A stretch of DNA of 34,397 bases from Aliishimia ponticola (lineage in GTDB: Bacteria; Pseudomonadota; Alphaproteobacteria; Rhodobacterales; Rhodobacteraceae): the NCBI RefSeq assembly GCF_004803475.1, contig NZ_SRKY01000008.1, forward strand, positions 1-34,397, given 5' to 3'. Below, piece after piece: positions 31,033 to 34,397 of this stretch. A program made the translations under genes and the position numbers. Under the pieces are notes generated by a model. The model made no database searches and was not told where the DNA came from. It was given only the letters and a program-made list of their open reading frames with translations. How positions within the stretch are numbered: position 1 is the first letter of the stretch; each line of letters starts with the position of its first letter.

Positions 31033-31944
31033 ATCACCATCGTCCGGCCCCGATCCGCCATGCGGCTCCAAGTAGTCCGCGAGGAACTGCTGAAACTGCA
31101 TTGTCAGGTTGGTCGTCGGGAACATGTTCGAAGTCAGACCGTATAGTTTTAACGGCAAAGTGGGTTTTGTCGGGCGGGCGGCAATGTTTTCTCCGCGCGA
31201 CCCAATCACCGCAAAACTGTCGACCAAGGCGACACCCAGCCCGTTTCGGACCATCTCAAGCGCCGTCGCGGTGTGACGCACTTCGCAGAAATAGCGCCGC
31301 TCCAATCCGCGCTCGGAAAACAGCGTATCGATCATCTGCCCCAATGGCGTGCGGGCTGCGTAGGAAATGTGCGAAACGTGATTGAGGTTGGAGATCGAAA
31401 CAACCTCCTGCAACGCCAATTCATGTTCTGCCGGGCAGACACACATGAGCTGTCCATTCGCGATTTCCCGCACAGACACGGCGGAATGACGCGGCGGTGT
31501 GATCGACAGCCCCAGATCAGCCTGGCCACTGCCGAGCTTGCGGATGATCTCATCCTGGCTGCCAAGTTCGATGGAAAGTTGCAGCTTTGGGCGGGTCTTG
31601 ATGAATTGCCCCAGAATGCGCGGCAAAATTCCATGCCCAACCGAAGGAGTCGCGATCACGCTCAGCCGTCCGATGGTGCCGCCGCGCAGTTCATCGATGA
31701 TATTGTCGATACGGTTCTGCTGCATGAACAGGTGCTGCGCTTCCTGCGCGATATGCAGCGCCTCCTTCGTCGGTGTCAGCCGTCCATGTTCGCGCATGAA
31801 CAGGGGGAACCCAACCAGATCTTCGGTGTGCCGGATCATGTTGCTGACCGCTGGCTGACTGACGCCAAGCAATTCAGCGGCGCGGGCGGTTGTGCCGACC
31901 TCGATCACGGTGGACAGAATCTCAAGCTGGCGCGCGCTGACCAT
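31027..31944 (-). CDS. LysR-type transcriptional regulator
   Basis: 305-aa LysR-family regulator. The N-terminal winged helix-turn-helix covers residues 1-60 (MVSARQLEILSTVIEVGTT, then ARAAELLGVSQPAVSNMIRH), with a linker helix to about 85 and a periplasmic-binding-protein-like effector domain to the end (RLSVIATPSVGHGILPRIL, GQADLGLSI, EMVRNGLGVALVD). GAGGG eight bases before the ATG at 31944 fixes the start; the open frame above it crosses the promoter region. It is divergent from the carbamoylase operon and directly upstream of the importer operon on its own strand. LysR boxes lie at both ends of the gene, so it probably regulates both units and itself, with a pathway intermediate as co-inducer. 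Confidence 0.93.
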   Translation of the reverse strand: MVSARQLEILSTVIEVGTTARAAELLGVSQPAVSNMIRHTEDLVGFPLFMREHGRLTPTKEALHIAQEAQHLFMQQNRIDNIIDELRGGTIGRLSVIATPSVGHGILPRILGQFIKTRPKLQLSIELGSQDEIIRKLGSGQADLGLSITPPRHSAVSVREIANGQLMCVCPAEHELALQEVVSISNLNHVSHISYAARTPLGQMIDTLFSERGLERRYFCEVRHTATALEMVRNGLGVALVDSFAVIGSRGENIAARPTKPTLPLKLYGLTSNMFPTTNLTMQFQQFLADYLEPHGGSGPDDGDL

Positions 31945-31945
31945 T

Positions 31946-31962
31946 CTATAACCCTCAGTTAT
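31946..31962 (+). promoter_or_regulatory. LysR-type box between the regulator and the carbamoylase operon
   Basis: CTATAACC (31946-31953) leads into the perfect dyad ATAAC-N5-GTTAT (31948-31962), a T-N11-A LysR box. It abuts the -35 of the plus-strand operon and covers the ribosome-binding site of the regulator gene, positions expected for activation of one gene and autorepression of the other. Confidence 0.7.
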
Positions 31963-31991
31963 TTGGTGATGCTTATTTTTTATTTCATACT
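31963..31991 (+). promoter_or_regulatory. Promoter of the carbamoylase-DUF1028 operon
   Basis: TTGGTG (31963-31968) and CATACT (31986-31991), 17-base spacer, directly after the LysR box. The -10 overlaps the -10 of the opposing regulator promoter, so the two may exclude each other. Confidence 0.55.
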
Positions 31992-32012
31992 GATGCCCCC
32001 ACTGGCTAGCAA
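31984..32012 (-). promoter_or_regulatory. Promoter of the LysR regulator gene
   Basis: TTGCTA (32007-32012) and TATGAA (31984-31989) on the minus strand, 17-base spacer. Transcription from here would cross the LysR box, consistent with negative autoregulation. Confidence 0.55.
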
Positions 32013-32042
32013 GGAAGCAGCACGCTAGTTTTGGAGGGTTGA

Positions 32043-32978
32043 ATGAGCAGGAACGAGGTTTTTGCCGTTGCGCAAATGGGGCCGGTCCATCTGGCCGATA
32101 CACGGCAACAGGTTATCGGCCGCCTGATCGAAATGCTGCGTGAGGCACATGCCCGCGGCGCGCGCTGGGTCACATTTCCCGAACTGGCACTGACGACATT
32201 CTTCCCCCGCTATGTCTATGAAACCCCAGAGGAATACGACACCTTCTTTGAAGAAGGCCTGCCATCCCCAGCGATGGTGCCACTGTTTGAAACCGCCAAG
32301 GATCTTGGTGTTGGGTTCTACCTTGGCTATGCCGAGAAGATCACCGAAGCCGGGAATACCCGCCGCTTCAACACCTCGGTTCTGGTCGGCCCGGATGGCA
32401 GCATCCTTGGCAAATATCGCAAGATCCACCTGCCCGGCACCAAAGACCCGATTGGCGATCTGGAATTCGAACATCTGGAAAAGCGCTATTTCGAAGTCGG
32501 CGATCTTGGGTTTCCGACCTTTGCCACGCCTTCGGGGCGGTTTGGCATGTGCATCTGCAACGACCGGCGCTGGCCCGAAACCTTTCGCGTCATGGCTTTG
32601 CGCGGGGCGGAGGTGTTCATGCTTGGCTACAACACGCCCATGCGGAACATCCACCACCCCGAAGCCGCCCATTTGCGCGACTTCCACAACCGGCTTAGCC
32701 TTGAGTCCGCAGCGTATCAGAACGGCGCATGGGTGATGGCCGCCGCGAAATGCGGCGCAGAGGACGGGTTTGCCATGATCGGCGGGTCGGCCATCGTCGC
32801 CCCGACCGGTGAAACCGTCGCCCGCGCTGTGTCAGAGGATGACGAGGTCATTACCCACAGCTGCGATCTGGACCTTGGGGCGTATATTCGCCGCTCGGTC
32901 TTTGACTTCGCCCGTCACCGCCGGATCGAGCATTACGGCCCCATCACGGAACAAACTGGCGTGGAGATTCCCGCATGA
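32043..32978 (+). CDS. N-carbamoyl-D-amino-acid hydrolase (nitrilase superfamily)
   Basis: Cytoplasmic carbon-nitrogen hydrolase, 311 aa, predicted to convert an N-carbamoyl-D-amino acid to the D-amino acid, CO2 and ammonia. The catalytic triad falls at exactly the residue numbers known for the Agrobacterium carbamoylase: E47 (TFPELALTTFFPR), K127 (KYRKIHLPG) and C172 (MCICNDRRWPE). The match to that enzyme extends over the whole chain, including QHLEKRYFE-like EHLEKRYFEVGDLGFP, YQNGAW and SAIVAPTGE, so the call is more specific than nitrilase superfamily. GGAGGG lies four bases before the ATG. Its stop overlaps the next DUF1028 start by four bases. A related ureido substrate instead of an amino acid cannot be excluded. 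Confidence 0.88.
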   Translation: MSRNEVFAVAQMGPVHLADTRQQVIGRLIEMLREAHARGARWVTFPELALTTFFPRYVYETPEEYDTFFEEGLPSPAMVPLFETAKDLGVGFYLGYAEKITEAGNTRRFNTSVLVGPDGSILGKYRKIHLPGTKDPIGDLEFEHLEKRYFEVGDLGFPTFATPSGRFGMCICNDRRWPETFRVMALRGAEVFMLGYNTPMRNIHHPEAAHLRDFHNRLSLESAAYQNGAWVMAAAKCGAEDGFAMIGGSAIVAPTGETVARAVSEDDEVITHSCDLDLGAYIRRSVFDFARHRRIEHYGPITEQTGVEIPA

Positions 32979-33643
32979 CCTTTTCACTTGCAGGACGCGA
33001 CCCGCATACCGGCGATATCGGCTTTGCCGTCGCAACGTCTTCTGTCTGCGTCGGCGGACGGGTTGGCGCCCTCACAGAAGGGTGCGTTGTATTCTCTCAA
33101 TGCCGCACCGACCCGCGCCTGCACCGCCCCGGACTGCGCCGCTGGGAAGATACCCAAAGCGCGACCGCTGCGATGGACGCGATGCAGCAGGCCGCCACGG
33201 CCTTGCATTGGCGTCAACTCGGGGTCTTCCCCGCCACCGGCGAGGGGCTGCATTACACCGGCGCTTCCTGCCTTGGCGTGGCAGGGGGCCTGACAGGTGC
33301 GAACAGCCTCGCTTTGGGGAATTTCCTGGGCTCGGATGATGTCTTGCCCGCGATGGTCAATGGCTTTGAAACGGCCAAGGGTCGTCTGGCAGAGCGGCTT
33401 GTCGCCGGGATGCTGGAAGGACAAGCCGCAGGCGGCGAGCGTGATCCGCTGCAATCGGCCTCCCTCGCGGTACTTGGCGAGGCGGGGCTAAAGGATGTTG
33501 ATCTGCGGATCGACGATTCCGGCAGCCCCTTGGAGGATCTGAGCCGAATGCTTGCAGAATGGCTTCCCAAAGCCGCGCCGTATCGTTTGCGCGCCCTTGA
33601 TCCTGACGCGGCACCATCTTCATCCAGCATCGAACACGGCTAG
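32975..33643 (+). CDS. DUF1028 family protein, copy B
   Basis: 222-aa DUF1028 protein, paralogue of copy A. It begins MTFSLAGRDPHTGDIGFAVA, again with Thr2 available as an N-terminal nucleophile if the family is Ntn-hydrolase-like, and shares SQCRTDPRLH, HWRQLGVF, SLALGNFLG, LAERLVAGML and DVDLRIDDS with the family. The ATG overlaps the carbamoylase stop (ATGA), so the two proteins are translationally coupled and probably act on the same substrate or complex. Compared with copy A it lacks the C-terminal extension. Function is unknown. It converges on tRNA-Trp with no clear terminator between them. Confidence 0.9.
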   Translation: MTFSLAGRDPHTGDIGFAVATSSVCVGGRVGALTEGCVVFSQCRTDPRLHRPGLRRWEDTQSATAAMDAMQQAATALHWRQLGVFPATGEGLHYTGASCLGVAGGLTGANSLALGNFLGSDDVLPAMVNGFETAKGRLAERLVAGMLEGQAAGGERDPLQSASLAVLGEAGLKDVDLRIDDSGSPLEDLSRMLAEWLPKAAPYRLRALDPDAAPSSSSIEHG

Positions 33644-33747
33644 CCCCTCACAGGGCCGATGCCACTTTGATCGAAGGAAAACGACAGGCGTTTCGCGGCG
33701 ATGGTGGCGCAGCGCTTGGGCACGATCAGTGAAAGTGGAAAGAGGTC

Positions 33748-33823
33748 TGGCAGGGGCAGCAGGGTTCGAACCCGCGACCTACGGTTTTGGAGACCGTCGC
33801 TCTACCAACTGAGCTATACCCCT
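33748..33823 (-). tRNA. tRNA-Trp (anticodon CCA)
   Basis: 76 bases with the CCA tail encoded. The acceptor stem pairs AGGGGTA (from 33823) with TGCCCCT; the D arm has AGCTCAGTTGGTAGAGC, the anticodon arm is ACGGT-CTCCAAA-ACCGT with anticodon CCA, and the T arm contains GGTTCGAACC. The tRNA genes near tuf and secE in many bacteria include tRNA-Trp; here it follows tuf on the same strand but is separated from secE by about 11 kb. Confidence 0.97.
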
Positions 33824-33837
33824 GCGGACCGGCCCTC

Positions 33838-33866
33838 CGATTACGGGAGGAGCGGCGGGGAATCAA
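33838..33866 (-). promoter_or_regulatory. tRNA-Trp promoter
   Basis: TTGATT (33861-33866) and TAATCG (33838-33843) on the minus strand, spacer 17, placing the start point several bases before the mature 5' end of the tRNA. Confidence 0.65.
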
Positions 33867-34022
33867 GACCGAAAAAACCGGTTCCCGCGGCGTTTCGTGC
33901 AGTTTACCGCAGCTTCGCACCTTCTTTCGGACAACTGGGCGCGCATTGCCCCGGTCCATCGACCTTGGACGCATGACCGCTTGCCGACGCAGCGCCGGAT
34001 TTAGCGATACAAACCCGCAAAG

Positions 34023-34049
34023 AAAAAGGGCGACTCGCGCCGCCCTTTT
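34023..34049 (-). terminator. Intrinsic terminator of the second tuf gene
   Basis: Perfect 9-bp stem AAAAGGGCG/CGCCCTTTT (34024-34032 with 34041-34049, eight-base loop) followed on the minus strand by a T run, about 50 bases after the tuf stop. Confidence 0.92.
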
Positions 34050-34098
34050 GATGGTGCTTTGCACACCTATTCGATCCGAGTGGACCCTGCGCGCAGGA

Positions 34099-34397
34099 TT
34101 ACTCGATGATTTTGGAGACGACGCCGGCGCCGACGGTGCGGCCGCCTTCGCGGATGGCGAAACGCAGGCCGTCTTCCATCGCGATCGGGGCGATCAGCTC
34201 AACGGTGAAACCAACGTTGTCGCCCGGCATCACCATCTCGGTGCCTTCGGCCAGCGTCACGGTGCCGGTCACGTCTGTCGTCCGGAAGTAGAACTGCGGA
34301 CGGTAGTTCGCGAAGAACGGCGTGTGACGGCCACCTTCCTCTTTGGTGAGGATGTAGGCTTCGGCTTCGAACTTCGTGTGCGGGGTCACGGAGCCCG
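34099..34397 (-). CDS. tuf: Elongation factor Tu, C-terminal part (second copy, cut by window edge)
   Basis: The last 99 codons of a second EF-Tu gene, entering from the right edge. It covers domain 3: [19 protein letters not shown], the [13 protein letters not shown] motif, [18 protein letters not shown] and the C-terminal [19 protein letters not shown]. It ends in TAA at 34101-34099 and is followed by a terminator and then tRNA-Trp on the same strand. The two tuf fragments in this window cover opposite ends of the gene, so their identity cannot be compared here. Confidence 0.97.
   Translation of the reverse strand, partial: GSVTPHTKFEAEAYILTKEEGGRHTPFFANYRPQFYFRTTDVTGTVTLAEGTEMVMPGDNVGFTVELIAPIAMEDGLRFAIREGGRTVGAGVVSKIIE

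Noticed and set aside
33662-33738. Imperfect inverted repeat (CCACTTT ... AAAGTGG) between DUF1028 copy B and tRNA-Trp as a terminator.
   Set aside because: The arms are far apart and imperfect, with no T tract, so a terminator call is not supported.
33640-33830. tRNA-Trp as an attachment site of an integrated element.
   Set aside because: I found no second copy of the tRNA 3' end near the other border of the block and no integrase or transposase gene. The idea is kept only as a question about the block's origin.

Overview
The window comes from an alphaproteobacterium, most likely a marine Rhodobacteraceae (Roseobacter group). The basis is high GC, the sequences of RpoB, RpoC, L10, NusG and EF-Tu, GTG starts for secE and rplJ, and gene order. 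Almost all of it is one long minus-strand housekeeping tract. Read in the direction of transcription it runs tuf (3' end, at the right edge) - tRNA-Trp - [accessory block] - secE - nusG - [sulfatase] - rplK - rplA - [periplasmic protein + hybrid histidine kinase] - rplJ - rplL - rpoB - rpoC - [acyltransferase and EamA transporter] - rpsL - rpsG - fusA - tuf (5' end, at the left edge). The core is the classical transcription/translation cluster, and four non-ribosomal inserts sit between its transcription units. Each core unit has its own recognisable promoter (TTG-type -35, 17-bp spacer, TA-rich -10) and most end in a visible intrinsic terminator, so the inserts fall at unit boundaries and not inside operons.

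Region by region: 1-3616 is the str operon (rpsL-rpsG-fusA-tuf) with a near-consensus promoter. 3629-5552 holds a DMT-family transporter and, divergently, a PlsC-type acyltransferase that converges on rpoC through a shared bidirectional terminator. 5634-15725 is rpoBC and rplJL. 16071-18398 is a two-gene signalling unit (secreted molybdopterin-fold protein and hybrid kinase). 18539-19664 is rplKA. 19835-21175 is a sulfatase. 21279-22223 is secE-nusG. 22311-23081 is an unrecognised membrane protein.

23504-33643 is the most distinctive part: an apparently complete uptake-and-catabolism locus. A minus-strand operon encodes a PotABCD-like ABC importer, a metal-dependent amidohydrolase, a DUF1028 protein and an FAD-dependent amine/amino-acid oxidoreductase. 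A LysR-type regulator follows, and divergent from it is a two-gene operon for an N-carbamoyl-D-amino-acid hydrolase and a second DUF1028 protein. Two copies of a LysR-type box sharing the octamer CTATAACC lie just upstream of the two catabolic operons, which argues that they form one regulon. I infer that the locus imports and degrades a nitrogenous compound through an N-carbamoyl (ureido) intermediate, with two DUF1028 paralogues of unknown chemistry each translationally linked to, or immediately downstream of, an amide-bond hydrolase. The substrate cannot be read from sequence.

The block lies directly downstream of the 3' end of tRNA-Trp and separates it from secE, neighbours in many relatives, but I found no integrase, no att-like duplication of the tRNA end, no IS element and no CRISPR array.
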